Shown: positions 45,421 through 55,276, counted from the first letter of the stretch. The stretch is 64,000 nucleotides of DNA from an uncultured Nitrosomonas sp. (GCA_902826115.1 CADEDO010000009.1:1-64000), one strand, 5' to 3'. A program made the numbers and translations. Notes: a model not told the origin generated them from the sequence alone.

Positions 45421-46257
45421 ATGCTATCGCAACAACCAAAGAAACTATCTGAATGGGTAAATTTTCTTACCAGATCAGAAATTCCTGTTCTAAAGCAAAC
45501 CGACCGAAATCTTGAAATCCTGAAACAGGATGATCAGCACTTGAGTGCGCGTAGCGTTGCTCATGTAGTGAAATATGATCCTTTGATGACGGTAAAGTTA
45601 TTACGCTATCTGCTAGAACATAAACATCGCTGCCAAGAACATGATGTCGTAGAAGTGGAACAAATCATCCTGATGATTGGACTTGAAACCACTTTGAATA
45701 AAGTGCCTTCCAAACCGCTTGCTGAAGATATTTTACACGATGACATGAACGCACTTGTATGTCTATTAAAAGCAGCTCACCGCGCGAATATCGCTGCTGC
45801 ATATGCTTTTGACTGGGCAGTTCGTTTACATGATTTACATTATGAAGAAATACGTATCGCCACATTACTGCACGATATTTCCGAAATGCTAATGTGGTGT
45901 TTTGCACCTAATGAAATGCTGCAAGTCAACAACCTTAAGAAACAGAATAAAGCCATGCGTAGCGCCGCAGCACAAGAGCGAGTTTTCGGTTTCTCATTGA
46001 ATCAATTACAATTAGAGTTGGCTATCAAATGGAAATTACCCAAATTACTCATCACGCTGATGGATGATAGCTGCTCAAGCTTGCAACGTGTGCGCAATGT
46101 CACTCTGGCTGTGAATCTGGCCAGACACTCTGCAAATGGCTGGGACGATGCAGCTTTACCGGATGATTATGAAGATATCGCTAGACTCCTGCACATGCAG
46201 GCATCTGAAATCATGATTATAGTTGGCGCTAACAAACAGCACGATAACCATTGCTAA
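45421..46257 (+). CDS. HDOD-domain protein
   Basis: This 278-residue cytoplasmic protein consists of an HDOD domain, a relative of the HD phosphohydrolases that usually lacks the metal site. The segments VKYDPLMTVKLLRYL and LLHDISEMLMWCF and the Gly-poor helix pattern are typical. HDOD proteins take part in signalling networks, often with cyclic di-GMP or sensor kinases, but no partner is encoded here. It is monocistronic, 140 bp after trpC. Function is unknown beyond the domain. Confidence 0.85.
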   Translation: MLSQQPKKLSEWVNFLTRSEIPVLKQTDRNLEILKQDDQHLSARSVAHVVKYDPLMTVKLLRYLLEHKHRCQEHDVVEVEQIILMIGLETTLNKVPSKPLAEDILHDDMNALVCLLKAAHRANIAAAYAFDWAVRLHDLHYEEIRIATLLHDISEMLMWCFAPNEMLQVNNLKKQNKAMRSAAAQERVFGFSLNQLQLELAIKWKLPKLLITLMDDSCSSLQRVRNVTLAVNLARHSANGWDDAALPDDYEDIARLLHMQASEIMIIVGANKQHDNHC

Positions 46258-46662
46258 ACCAACTTCAAACTATTTGGATGCGCATTTCCGAAAATTGTTT
46301 ATTCATCTGCATGAGCTATAACTGAGATCTGTGCTGTCGCGACAATTTTTAATCCTTAAATGTGCTTAGCGCGGATCCAAAAAACTCTCGCATCCATCGG
46401 TATAAAAAACCTCATCGCATATTTCACCGGCAACGGTTCTGCATGTCGCAATAAAACGCTATCGCCAGAAAAACTCATATTCACTGATAAAGAATTTCAC
46501 ATGCTATTCAGCATCTATTCAGATTCCATTCCATATAATGTTTACATATAAAAATATTGCTAGCGGCTTTCATTGATTATTGCAGCAATGGATGATTGAT
46601 ATGATCATCAGATAAAGCACAATTATGTTGCGACGCCACATTCGATATTAGTAGAGGATTAT
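46258..46662. other. intergenic region before the Gly/His-rich protein gene
   Basis: This AT-rich gap of about 400 bp has one 63-codon frame (46360-46551) that lacks a ribosome binding site and protein-like composition. It should hold the promoter of the downstream gene. Confidence 0.4.
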
Positions 46663-47823
46663 ATGAAAAATTTCAAATTAACTTGCGTGGCTATCCTCCT
46701 ATGTGGATTGTTCTCTACAAACCCAGCTGGAGCTGAAGGAGATGGGGATGGAGGAGGGTTTGATGGGGGTGGGTTTGATGGGGGTGGGTTCGAGGGAGGT
46801 GGGTTCGAGGGAGGTGGTTTTGATGGAGGCGAGTTCGATGGAAGCAATGGCTTCGAAGATGCCTTTGACTCAGGCAATTATGATGATCAAAGTGGCAGTT
46901 TTGAGAATGATTTTAATCAGGTTGATATCGAACAAAACGATGATTTTAGTCAACAAGAAAACTTTGATTCGTTTGATCAGCCTGATCAGTCAAGCGAATT
47001 AAATCAAACCGATGAGTTTGATCAACAGAGCGATTCCGCTATCAACAATGATTCTGATCAAATGCCTGAAGCAGCACAAAAGAAAGAACTCGTATCAGAT
47101 GAACCTTCCACTCAAAATGCCAACAGTAAGGACAACATCGATTCCGGTCCAAATACCGAAGAGAATACCAACACTGAATCCGAGCAAAATACACAGGATA
47201 ATTTAGCAAATGAGAAAAGTGAATCTACTGGAACAACTCCCTCTACTCAAGAAAATGCAACGACTCAAAACGGCTCTTCCATTCAGAATGTTAACAACCA
47301 AAACAATGTTCAGATAGATCAAAATATTACCAATCCTCAGAATCCCGATCATGGCCACCATAACTGGGATCACCATCACGGGCATCACCATCACGATGGG
47401 TTTGGTTTAGGATTTGGGCTTGGCCTAGGAATGGGATTAGGATTTGGACCATGGGGTCCTTTTAGTCCTTTTGCTCCCTTCGGAGGTTTTGGCTATTACG
47501 GCTTTGGCGTTCCCTTCACGAGCTATAGCGGTATCGGCTTCTATAACAGCTACACGGCCTTTGGTCCCTATCGCCGTTTTGGCGGTTACTACCCGCTAGG
47601 TGGCTTTTCCACAGCAATTACTGCCCCAGTGCTGGCATCGCCATTGGTTGTGGCCCCTGTCAGTAGGCCAACTTATGTGCAGCAAAATAATTCTTCACGA
47701 CCAGCGGCGGCACCGATACAAAAAAATAATTACTGGTATTATTGTCGAAATCCAGAAGGATATTATCCCTATGTTAAAGAATGCTCAGGAGAATGGATAA
47801 AAGTTCCGCAACAACCTTCTTAA
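46663..47823 (+). CDS. secreted low-complexity Gly/Asp-, Asn/Gln- and His-rich protein
   Basis: This 386-residue protein starts with a clear signal peptide (cleavage after GAEG or nearby). Parts follow in order: a six-unit GGGFD-type pentapeptide repeat, a long Asn/Gln/Asp/Ser-rich disordered stretch, and a His cluster (HHNWDHHHGHHHHDG, about 228-242). After it come a Gly/Phe/Leu/Tyr-rich stretch and a compact C-terminus with WYYCRNPEGYYPYVKECSG and GEWIKVP. That C-terminal motif, with two Cys and many aromatics, recurs in secreted proteins of Proteobacteria. The His cluster suggests metal binding. AGAGGA precedes the ATG. Function is unknown. Confidence 0.8.
   Translation: MKNFKLTCVAILLCGLFSTNPAGAEGDGDGGGFDGGGFDGGGFEGGGFEGGGFDGGEFDGSNGFEDAFDSGNYDDQSGSFENDFNQVDIEQNDDFSQQENFDSFDQPDQSSELNQTDEFDQQSDSAINNDSDQMPEAAQKKELVSDEPSTQNANSKDNIDSGPNTEENTNTESEQNTQDNLANEKSESTGTTPSTQENATTQNGSSIQNVNNQNNVQIDQNITNPQNPDHGHHNWDHHHGHHHHDGFGLGFGLGLGMGLGFGPWGPFSPFAPFGGFGYYGFGVPFTSYSGIGFYNSYTAFGPYRRFGGYYPLGGFSTAITAPVLASPLVVAPVSRPTYVQQNNSSRPAAAPIQKNNYWYYCRNPEGYYPYVKECSGEWIKVPQQPS
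46750..46839 (+). repeat. six tandem 15-bp units encoding GGGFD/E
   Basis: The units run back to back with variation between GGGTTTGAT and GGGTTCGAG cores, and the last one is degenerate (GGCGAGTTCGAT). They keep the reading frame, so slippage would change length by five residues at a time. Confidence 0.9.
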
Positions 47824-47909
47824 TGCTTCACAGATCAATATTCGATCAATGATCATACATTCTATAGGTATTGGCACCGTTCAATTATCTGATCGAGTGC
47901 CTTTCACAC

Positions 47910-48245
47910 TCATCGGACAAATTGCCTTCCGTACATAATAACAACTACACCGATTAAGCAGATCACAATTCCAATCCAATCGGTAGCCGTTGGTCGAATG
48001 GCTTCGACTCCCCATAACCACATTAAAGCAACGCTGATATAAACTCCCCCATAAGCAGCATAAACACGACCTGCCGCTTGAGGATGGAGCGTCAACAACC
48101 AGACAAACACTACCAAACTAATTGCCGCCGGCAAGAGCAACCAAAAAGATTTCCCCTCTCTCAGCCATAGATAAGGTAAATAACATCCTATTATCTCAGC
48201 AAGTGCTGTCACTACGAACAAGCTCAAGGTTTTTGCAATTTCCAT
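47910..48245 (-). CDS. ynfA: YnfA family (UPF0060) inner-membrane protein
   Basis: This 111-residue protein has four membrane helices and matches YnfA end to end ([44 protein letters not shown]). YnfA-type proteins resemble small multidrug resistance pumps. Transport of cations or drugs is proposed, but the physiological role is poorly known. GGAA precedes the ATG. It converges with the Gly/His-rich protein gene and diverges from rof. Confidence 0.95.
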   Translation of the reverse strand: MEIAKTLSLFVVTALAEIIGCYLPYLWLREGKSFWLLLPAAISLVVFVWLLTLHPQAAGRVYAAYGGVYISVALMWLWGVEAIRPTATDWIGIVICLIGVVVIMYGRQFVR

Positions 48246-48415
48246 TGTTTAGTTCCAAATTGAGATTGAAAAAAAGTTAACCACACATAAACAAACGAAC
48301 CGGACTGCGAATCAACAAAACGGAGCAATTCAGCCGTTTAGTACTGTCTTGTTATCTTGCTTCTGGTATCGTATATGGCATGTTTATCTAACACCACTGA
48401 AAGGAACCACTCACC

Positions 48416-48670
48416 ATGACTCAAGATACTATTTCGTGTGAACTCCATGATTTTGTCGAGGTTGCCTGTATGTATGGCTATCGGCTCAGGCTCATTTTGA
48501 AGAATGATCAAGTTATTGAAGGCAAAGCGATAGATATTGTTAATTCTCCTAAAAAACGCGAATGCCTGGTGATTGAAGGAGACTCGATGCAGCATATTGA
48601 ACTAACCCAATTAATCAGAATGCAGGTTCTAACGCCCAATGCTAAATTTAGTGAAGTTGATTTCCAGTAG
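48416..48670 (+). CDS. rof: Rho-binding antiterminator, Rof/YaeO family
   Basis: This 84-residue protein aligns with E. coli Rof (YaeO), which binds transcription termination factor Rho and blocks its RNA-binding site. The SM-like fold pattern is clear: CELHDFVEVACMYGYRLRL, then KGKAIDIV-like GKAIDIVNSPKKRECLVIEG. AAGGAACC precedes the start. It may tune Rho-dependent termination under stress. It is followed by mutY at 88 bp. Confidence 0.85.
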   Translation: MTQDTISCELHDFVEVACMYGYRLRLILKNDQVIEGKAIDIVNSPKKRECLVIEGDSMQHIELTQLIRMQVLTPNAKFSEVDFQ

Positions 48671-48758
48671 AAGCCTATGAACAACCACTGTAGCTTAAGC
48701 GTATATTTCACCTTCGCTGCCCCAGATTCAAACTATCGATACGTCATTCGCTAGCAAC

Positions 48759-49829
48759 ATGTCTTTCATCGCAACCCGGTTAATTCATTGGCATCAGGTT
48801 TATGGCCGCCATCATCTTCCGTGGCAAGGCAATCGGGATCCCTATGCCATTTGGTTATCTGAAATTATGTTACAACAGACTCAGGTGAATACGGTCATTC
48901 CCTATTATGTGCGATTCATGCAAACATTTCCCACCGTCAATAGCCTGGCACAAGCTCCACTTGATGCCGTACTGACACTTTGGAGCGGCCTTGGTTATTA
49001 TTCTCGCGCTCGCAACTTGCACCAAGCAGCTCGCTTGATCATGCAGGATCATCAGGGTCAGTTCCCGCGCAACCGGATACTCATCGAACAGCTACCCGGA
49101 ATTGGTCGCTCCACCGCAGCCGCCATCGCAGTTTTTGCTTACAGCAAGCGCGAAGCCATTCTGGATGGTAATGTAAAGAGAATCTTTACACGCTATTTTG
49201 GAATTGAAGGATATCCGGGAGAAAGCAAAATACAAAATTTGCTGTGGGAAAAAGCGGAAGAATTACTACCTGTCGATCATGGCGCTGGCCGGATTGAAAC
49301 CTACACACAAGCCTTGATGGATTTAGGCGCCACTGTTTGTAAACGTCACACGCCTTTGTGTGAAATCTGTCCGCTACAACAACACTGCGTTGCTTTTCAG
49401 GAAAACCGCGTGAATCAATTGCCAACTGCCAAACAGCGCAAGCCTCTGCCGCAAAAAGAAACCGTATTCTTGCTACTCATGCATCAGCAAAAGTTACTGC
49501 TGGAAAAAAGGCCTTCCTCAGGTATCTGGGGAGAACTCTGGTGTCCACCGGAAACCGAAACGGGAGTCGATATTGCCAGTTATTGCCACGATCATCTAGG
49601 CATACAAATCCAGTCTGCTATTCAACTACCCGCTCTGGATCATCAATTCACCCATTATAAATTACGCATTCATCCGCAACTGCTATCCGTAACATCCGGT
49701 TCCTTCATAGAAAAAAATGAATTCATTTGGATCAAACCCTGTGATGCGCTAGAACGGGCTATTCCAACACCTGTCAGAAAACTGCTAAAACATAACTTTC
49801 TTTCCAATCACCACACTCTCACTATCTGA
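48759..49829 (+). CDS. mutY: A/G-specific adenine DNA glycosylase MutY
   Basis: MutY removes adenine opposite 8-oxoguanine. The 356-residue protein has the catalytic Glu in WLSEIMLQQTQV and the helix-hairpin-helix LPGIGRSTAAAI. The catalytic Asp is in DGNVKR, and a 4Fe-4S cluster motif C-x6-C-x2-C-x5-C is in CKRHTPLCEICPLQQHC. A NUDIX-like C-terminal domain (about 235-350) for 8-oxoG recognition follows. It lies 14 bp before the cyclo-ligase gene, so the two are likely co-transcribed. Confidence 0.97.
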   Translation: MSFIATRLIHWHQVYGRHHLPWQGNRDPYAIWLSEIMLQQTQVNTVIPYYVRFMQTFPTVNSLAQAPLDAVLTLWSGLGYYSRARNLHQAARLIMQDHQGQFPRNRILIEQLPGIGRSTAAAIAVFAYSKREAILDGNVKRIFTRYFGIEGYPGESKIQNLLWEKAEELLPVDHGAGRIETYTQALMDLGATVCKRHTPLCEICPLQQHCVAFQENRVNQLPTAKQRKPLPQKETVFLLLMHQQKLLLEKRPSSGIWGELWCPPETETGVDIASYCHDHLGIQIQSAIQLPALDHQFTHYKLRIHPQLLSVTSGSFIEKNEFIWIKPCDALERAIPTPVRKLLKHNFLSNHHTLTI

Positions 49830-49843
49830 ATTCACACTTAACC

Positions 49844-50458
49844 ATGGATAATTTATTGGAATGGCGTAAAAACAAACGGAAACAATTAATTACATCTAGG
49901 GAGGCTATACCTGATGCCGTTCATCAGCAATGGAGCCGCGCAATCTCTGATTCGCTCATGCAAGGTTTTACTCAGCTTCAAAAAATGACTATCGGTATTT
50001 ATTGGCCATTCCGCGGCGAATATGATCCGCGATCCATTGCGCAACACTTTATGCACCTAGGAGCAACACTGGCGTTACCGGAAGTCATCGGCAAAGATGA
50101 GCCACTTTGTTTTCGTTTATGGACTCCGGATATGCCCATGAGAAATGGCGCGTACGGCATTCCTGTTCCCATTGAAACAAACACTGTCCGGATAGATGCA
50201 GTAATCATTCCCATGGTGGGCTTCGATCAACATGGCTACCGCTTGGGCTATGGCAGTGGCTATTTTGATCGCACTCTGGCCACTTATGAGACACGACCGC
50301 TAACCATCGGAATCGCTTTTGAGATGCAGCGATTAGACGATATTTATCCGCAATCGCATGATATTGCGATGCATTACGTCGTAACAGAGACAGGTATTTT
50401 TCAAACGATAAACAATGAACTCAGTTTTGTTCACTCATTTCAATGTACTGATAGATAA
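49844..50458 (+). CDS. 5-formyltetrahydrofolate cyclo-ligase
   Basis: This 204-residue enzyme (MTHFS, YgfA/Fau family) converts 5-formyl-THF to 5,10-methenyl-THF with ATP. Typical motifs are YWPFRGEYDPR, the substrate segment VIIPMVGFDQHGYRLGYGSGYFDRTL and IGIAFEMQ. It follows mutY and converges with ubiX. In E. coli the gene lies behind the 6S RNA gene; no 6S RNA is visible here. Confidence 0.94.
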   Translation: MDNLLEWRKNKRKQLITSREAIPDAVHQQWSRAISDSLMQGFTQLQKMTIGIYWPFRGEYDPRSIAQHFMHLGATLALPEVIGKDEPLCFRLWTPDMPMRNGAYGIPVPIETNTVRIDAVIIPMVGFDQHGYRLGYGSGYFDRTLATYETRPLTIGIAFEMQRLDDIYPQSHDIAMHYVVTETGIFQTINNELSFVHSFQCTDR

Positions 50459-50473
50459 ACACCAACATTGATG

Positions 50474-51088
50474 TTAATTTTCTGATCCCCAACGAGCAAT
50501 CAGAGTATGTGAAATACCCAAGTGGTCGAGAATACGTGCAACCACGAAATCGATCATGTCCTGAACCGTCTGCGGGTGATGATAAAACCCTGGATTAGCC
50601 GGCAAAATCACAGCCCCGCTCCGCACCAGCTTAAGCATATTCTCCAGATGTATCGCTGAGAAAGGCATTTCACGTGGCACCAGGATCAGTTGTCGATTTT
50701 CTTTCAACATGACATCAGCCGCTCGCTCTATCAGTTTCTGATTCAGGCCTGCCGCAATTGCCGCCAAGGTGCCCATAGTGCACGGACAAACCACCATCGC
50801 ATCGGCCGGATTGGAACCCGAGGCCACCGGTGCAAACCATTCCTCACGGCCAAATACGCGTAACTGCCCATCAGGAATATTATATAAACGATTAAAGAAT
50901 GCTTCAGTTTCTTTGGCACGGGAAGGCAACGCCAGATTCATTTCTTGCTGCGCGACAACTTGCGCTACTTGTGAATACAGCAGATAAACCTGCTTACCCT
51001 CCACCAACAGTCTTTCTAGCAAACGGATGCCATAAGGCATCCCGGATGCACCAGTTAATGCCAACGTAATGGTTTGAGGGTTTTTCAT
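50474..51088 (-). CDS. ubiX: flavin prenyltransferase UbiX
   Basis: UbiX makes prenylated FMN, the cofactor of the decarboxylase UbiD in ubiquinone synthesis. The 204-residue protein has TLALTGASGMPYGIRLLERL, the SGSNPADAMVVCPCTMGTLAAIA segment in two parts, and NRQLILVPREMPFSAIHLENM. The C-terminal half contains PANPGFYHHPQT. It lies on the same strand as hprK, 66 bp downstream. Confidence 0.96.
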   Translation of the reverse strand: MKNPQTITLALTGASGMPYGIRLLERLLVEGKQVYLLYSQVAQVVAQQEMNLALPSRAKETEAFFNRLYNIPDGQLRVFGREEWFAPVASGSNPADAMVVCPCTMGTLAAIAAGLNQKLIERAADVMLKENRQLILVPREMPFSAIHLENMLKLVRSGAVILPANPGFYHHPQTVQDMIDFVVARILDHLGISHTLIARWGSEN

Positions 51089-51154
51089 TAATCCAGAGTG
51101 AAATTACGAAACCGTTCGTTGAGGAAGCTATACAAGAAAGCCCTCATTGATGCT

Positions 51155-52114
51155 CTAGCTATTATGTTGATTGATTGACTCATCGCCCATGGCTTGTTCA
51201 TGCCGCTCAATAAAATCCTTGGTACTATCTATACCACGTAATTGCAAAACATAATTGCGGACGGCAGCTTCTACCAAGACCGCCAGATTCCGACCGGCTG
51301 CCACAGGAATAATCACCTTGCGAATATCAACATTCATAATATTCTCGTTGAGATTACTGAGTGGCAAACGCTCCAACAAACTGGGATCAGTTCCTCCACT
51401 ATTTTGCAAGTGAACGATCAGTTTCATATTTTTATGACGGCGCACGGCCGTTTCACCAAAAATAGTCCGGATATTCAGCATACCTAGCCCCCGAACCTCA
51501 AGATAATCCCTAAGCATCGGCGGACACCTGCCTTCCAAAGTTTCGGGTGCAATACGACGTAATTCCACCACATCATCCGCAACCAAACCATGACCGCGGC
51601 TGATTAACTCCAGGGCCAATTCACTTTTACCCACGCCACTTTCGCCTGTAATCATGACACCCATCCCCAACACATCGAGCAATACGCCATGCAAACTACA
51701 GGAAGGAGCCAAAACGCTCCCCAAATAAGTGCGTATTAACCATATAATTTCCAAGCTGGGATAGGGTGAGCGCAGCAGAGGAATATTGGAACTGCAAGCC
51801 ATGTTATAAATCGGCACCGGCGCTTCCGCATTATCTGCCACAATCAGACAAGCTAGGTTGCTTTGTGTGAGCTGATTTATTTTCTTCTCCAGCGAAGCGG
51901 CTTCCAGTTTATTTAAGTAATGAATCTCATCGCTACTCAACACCTGAATCCAGTCTGGATGAATAAAATTCAAATGACCGATCAAACCCTGTCCGGAATG
52001 AGCAATCGCTTCATCGCTAAGCTCAATACCACCACCGCCCTGGCCAGCTATCCAGGTTAGTTCGAGTTTCTCTTTTTTATCTTCAAATAGTTGAGCAATA
52101 CTAATTCGTGACAT
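51155..52114 (-). CDS. hprK: HPr kinase/phosphorylase
   Basis: HprK phosphorylates and dephosphorylates Ser46 of HPr. The protein of about 319 residues has an N-terminal domain and a P-loop kinase domain with GESGVGKSELALELISRGH and VADD. The C-terminal signature EVRGLGMLNI is present. In betaproteobacteria it belongs to the incomplete, regulatory phosphotransferase system. ATG 52114 is chosen, with GGGAA upstream; the gene then overlaps the ptsN end by 14 bp. rapZ and ptsH are not in the window. Confidence 0.96.
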   Translation of the reverse strand: MSRISIAQLFEDKKEKLELTWIAGQGGGGIELSDEAIAHSGQGLIGHLNFIHPDWIQVLSSDEIHYLNKLEAASLEKKINQLTQSNLACLIVADNAEAPVPIYNMACSSNIPLLRSPYPSLEIIWLIRTYLGSVLAPSCSLHGVLLDVLGMGVMITGESGVGKSELALELISRGHGLVADDVVELRRIAPETLEGRCPPMLRDYLEVRGLGMLNIRTIFGETAVRRHKNMKLIVHLQNSGGTDPSLLERLPLSNLNENIMNVDIRKVIIPVAAGRNLAVLVEAAVRNYVLQLRGIDSTKDFIERHEQAMGDESINQHNS

Positions 52115-52568
52115 TCGGTTCCCAATCAACGATCAGTTTATGGATTTCAGCAGCATCTTTACTGTGCAGGAGACTCTCACGAAACTGTTTATCGCTAAAC
52201 ATTTGCGCCAGCTCACTTAAAATCTGCAAGTGTTTGTCAGTGGCTTTCTCCGGTACCAATAAAATACAAGCAATATTCACTGGTTGACCATCGGGTGCAT
52301 CAAAAGGAATTGCTTCTTTCATGGTAACCAAAGCAGCAACCGCTTCGCGCAACCCCTTGATCCGGCCATGGGGAATAGCCACGCCTTGCCCCAAGCCTGT
52401 CGAGCCCAGTTTCTCGCGCGCAAACAAACTATCAAAAACTTGACTACGCGCGATCTGACTCGTGTTTTCGAATAACAATCCTGCCTGCTCAAACACACGC
52501 TTCTTGCTGGCAACATCCAGATCAACAATGACATTGGACAGAGGTAATAATTGTGAAATTAAATTCAT
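52101..52568 (-). CDS. ptsN: nitrogen-regulatory phosphotransferase protein EIIA-Ntr
   Basis: PtsN is the terminal phospho-acceptor of the nitrogen PTS, which regulates potassium transport and other processes in relatives. The 155-residue protein carries the phosphorylated His in GVAIPHGR and the LLVPEKATDKHLQILSELA helix in part. The frame extends upstream to a TTG; ATG 52568 matches the usual N-terminus. It lies between hpf and hprK. Confidence 0.95.
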   Translation of the reverse strand: MNLISQLLPLSNVIVDLDVASKKRVFEQAGLLFENTSQIARSQVFDSLFAREKLGSTGLGQGVAIPHGRIKGLREAVAALVTMKEAIPFDAPDGQPVNIACILLVPEKATDKHLQILSELAQMFSDKQFRESLLHSKDAAEIHKLIVDWEPNVTN

Positions 52569-52665
52569 GAAAAAAAGATGTTCAATCAAATATTAATCAG
52601 GCATTCCAAACAGCGTCATTGCTGCTAGCGTATGGCTTGGTAATAAAAACACACCTAGAAATGTA

Positions 52666-52992
52666 TTATTCCTCAAAATCTTGATCTTTTAATGAGCCGT
52701 GATTACGACGCTCAAGATTTTTCTCTTTGTGTTTCAGAATCTGCCGATCCAACTTGTCGACCAGACTATCAATTGATGCATACATATCTTCGCTGTCGGT
52801 TTCAACAAAAATGTCTTTGCCACGCACATGAACATTTGCTTCTGCCTTTTGTTTAAGCTTCTCTACCGATAGGATGACGCTGACATCAATGACATGGTCA
52901 AAATGACGCGTAATTTTACTGATTTTTGAAATGACATACTCACGCATCGCATCAGTAATTTCCACATGGTTACCGGTAAGTTTAAGATTCAT
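52666..52992 (-). CDS. hpf: ribosome hibernation promoting factor (short HPF)
   Basis: This 108-residue protein of the HPF/RaiA family binds the 30S decoding site and promotes inactive 100S ribosomes in stationary phase. MNLKLTGNHVEITDAMREYV and the DMYASIDSLVDKLDRQ helix are typical. It lacks the long C-terminal domain of Gram-positive HPF. AAGGAAGG gives a strong ribosome binding site. It is 19 bp after rpoN. Confidence 0.97.
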   Translation of the reverse strand: MNLKLTGNHVEITDAMREYVISKISKITRHFDHVIDVSVILSVEKLKQKAEANVHVRGKDIFVETDSEDMYASIDSLVDKLDRQILKHKEKNLERRNHGSLKDQDFEE

Positions 52993-53011
52993 TATCCTTC
53001 CTTTTTTCTAA

Positions 53012-54463
53012 TTAAAATGATTTGCGAAGACTTGCTGCAGGAATCTGTAATGATTCCCGATACTTCGCAATGGTTCGACGAGCAACAACAATACCTTGCT
53101 GCTCAAGAATATGTGCAATCTTATTATCACTGAGCGGTTTTCTCGGATTTTCTTCTTGAGTCAGTTGCTTGATCAATGCACGAATCGCAGTGGCTGAACA
53201 AGCCCCCCCCGAATCCGTAGAAACATGACTGCCGAAAAAATATTTAAGCTCAAAAATTCCTCGCGGAGTATGCATGAATTTCTGCGTAGTTACCCTCGAT
53301 ACCGTCGATTCATGCAAATTCAAAATTTCTGCGATCTCGCGTAATACCATTGGGCGCATCGCAATATCTCCATGCTCAAAAAATTGCTGTTGACGCGCAA
53401 CAATCGCATTAGCCACGTTTAGAATGGTACCGGAGCGCTGTTGAATATTCTTAATCAACCACTTAGCTTCATTCAATTGACTAGTTAATTCACGAGCAGA
53501 ATTATGATTCGCTTGTTTCAATATGTTAGCATAGAGATGGTTAATGCTGAGACGTGGCAGCGCATCCAGATTAAGATTTGCAATCCAGGCTCCATTATTT
53601 TTGGTCACAATAACATCAGGAACAATATAGCGTTCACTTGAAGGAGTGAATTCAGCACCTGGTTTAGGATTCAAGCCAGTAATCAACTTCTGAATGCCAC
53701 GAAGACTTTGATCATCACAGCTCAGCAGCTTCTTAATTTGACCAAAATCATGCGATGCCAACAGCTTCAAATATTGCTGCACAACCCTGATTGCCTGCTC
53801 ACGATAGGCAAGAGTGACGGGGAATGCCTGTAATTGCAGCACCAGACATTCTTGCAAATTACGCGCCCCGACACCTGGTGGATCAAGATGCTGCAAGTAT
53901 TCAAGCGCGCTCTGCAGATCCACTCGACTGATACTTAATTCTGATGGCAGCATTTCCACCAGTTCATCCAGATCTTGAAGTAGATAACCGTCATCATCCA
54001 AGCTATCAATCAATAAACCAATAATGCATCGCTCGCGTTCAGAAACTTGACTCAAACAAGTTTGTAAATTCAAGTGCTCACGCAAGCTGATGGGTCGAGC
54101 AGGAATTTGCGGCGCTTCGTGTTCATCATCGTCATAAGCACTCTGAGCAAACAAATATTCCTGAGGCCATTCAAATTCATGCTCATGACTTTCTTCAATG
54201 GTTGTTTTAACTTCCGACACTGCTGCTTCGGCAGGCAAATTGTCCAAATCCGGCAAATCAGAGGATTCTGAGCCTGTAAATGAGTAATCCGATTCTGGCG
54301 CACTCCAATCTTCACGCAGCTCCAGTAGTGGATTTTCCTGCACCATACGCTCAATTTCTTGATTTAATTCAAGCGTTGATAACTGTAACAATCGAATAGA
54401 CTGTTGCAACTGAGGTGTCAACCTCAGTTGCAGTGATTGTTTTAGTTGAAGCGTAGGTTTCAT
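53012..54463 (-). CDS. rpoN: RNA polymerase sigma-54 factor
   Basis: Sigma-54 directs transcription from -24/-12 promoters with enhancer-binding ATPases, often for nitrogen use. The 483-residue protein has the Gln/Leu-rich region I (LQLRLTPQLQQSIRLLQL), an acidic linker (about 55-120), the core-binding domain, a helix-turn-helix (LHESTVSRVTTQKFM), and the RpoN box ARRTIAKYRE. It lies in the canonical lptB-rpoN-hpf-ptsN order. Confidence 0.98.
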   Translation of the reverse strand: MKPTLQLKQSLQLRLTPQLQQSIRLLQLSTLELNQEIERMVQENPLLELREDWSAPESDYSFTGSESSDLPDLDNLPAEAAVSEVKTTIEESHEHEFEWPQEYLFAQSAYDDDEHEAPQIPARPISLREHLNLQTCLSQVSERERCIIGLLIDSLDDDGYLLQDLDELVEMLPSELSISRVDLQSALEYLQHLDPPGVGARNLQECLVLQLQAFPVTLAYREQAIRVVQQYLKLLASHDFGQIKKLLSCDDQSLRGIQKLITGLNPKPGAEFTPSSERYIVPDVIVTKNNGAWIANLNLDALPRLSINHLYANILKQANHNSARELTSQLNEAKWLIKNIQQRSGTILNVANAIVARQQQFFEHGDIAMRPMVLREIAEILNLHESTVSRVTTQKFMHTPRGIFELKYFFGSHVSTDSGGACSATAIRALIKQLTQEENPRKPLSDNKIAHILEQQGIVVARRTIAKYRESLQIPAASLRKSF

Positions 54464-54510
54464 AATCTTGAAAAAACAATAATGGCTAAATAATTCGATT
54501 CATCATTTTG

Positions 54511-55233
54511 TTACAATCGGAAGTGTTCTCCCAAATAAACCTCCCTAACCTGCTCATTATCAATAATCTCTTCAGGTTTTCCTTGAGCCAGTACATGTCC
54601 TTCACTGATGATATAGGCTCGATCACAAATCCCTAATGTTTCCCGAACATTATGATCAGTAATCAACACACCGATTTCTCGCTCTCTAAGAAAAGATATG
54701 ACTTTCTGTATATCTACAACAGCAATCGGATCTACTCCGGCAAAAGGCTCATCCAACAAGATAAAACGTGGCTGCGATGCCAGTGCGCGAGCTATCTCGA
54801 CACGCCGACGCTCACCGCCAGATAAGCTGATGGCAGGATTATTACGCAAATGACTGATATGCAAATCGTGTAACAAACCATCTAAATACCGCTGTTTTGT
54901 ATCATCATCCAAATTCTGCAACTCTAATACGGCAAGAATGTTTTCTTCGACCGTTAAACGCCGGAAAATGGATGCTTCCTGGGGCAAATAACTTAATCCC
55001 AACTTAGCTCGGTGATGGATTGGCAGCTGACTCAAATCACGATCATCCAGATATATTCCGCCACCATCCAGAGGTACTAACCCCACAACCATATAGAAAC
55101 AAGTGGTTTTTCCTGCACCATTGGGGCCCAGTAAGCCCACTACCTCACCGCTGCCAAGAGAAAATGAAACATCCTGAACAACAGTGCGTGATTTATAGTG
55201 CTTTTTTAAATTATTGGCCTTAAGCTCACTCAT
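54511..55233 (-). CDS. lptB: LPS export ABC ATPase LptB
   Basis: LptB powers extraction of lipopolysaccharide by LptFG. The 240-residue ATPase has Walker [11 protein letters not shown]-loop [16 protein letters not shown], signature LSGGERRR, and Walker [13 protein letters not shown] with the switch His in ITDHNV. The frame extends upstream to 55359, overlapping lptA in another frame. ATG 55233 (MSELKANNL) is the standard start. Confidence 0.97.
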   Translation of the reverse strand: MSELKANNLKKHYKSRTVVQDVSFSLGSGEVVGLLGPNGAGKTTCFYMVVGLVPLDGGGIYLDDRDLSQLPIHHRAKLGLSYLPQEASIFRRLTVEENILAVLELQNLDDDTKQRYLDGLLHDLHISHLRNNPAISLSGGERRRVEIARALASQPRFILLDEPFAGVDPIAVVDIQKVISFLREREIGVLITDHNVRETLGICDRAYIISEGHVLAQGKPEEIIDNEQVREVYLGEHFRL

Positions 55234-55276
55234 TCTCGGGGTCTTATATTCATCATTAAACAAGCACTGCCACCAG

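Noticed and set aside
46360-46551. 63-codon plus-strand frame before the Gly/His-rich gene
   Set aside because: No ribosome binding site and no domain or signal; likely chance.
46659-46877. Proline-rich minus-strand frame opposite the GGGFD repeat
   Set aside because: It is the antisense image of the Gly repeat; no start signals.
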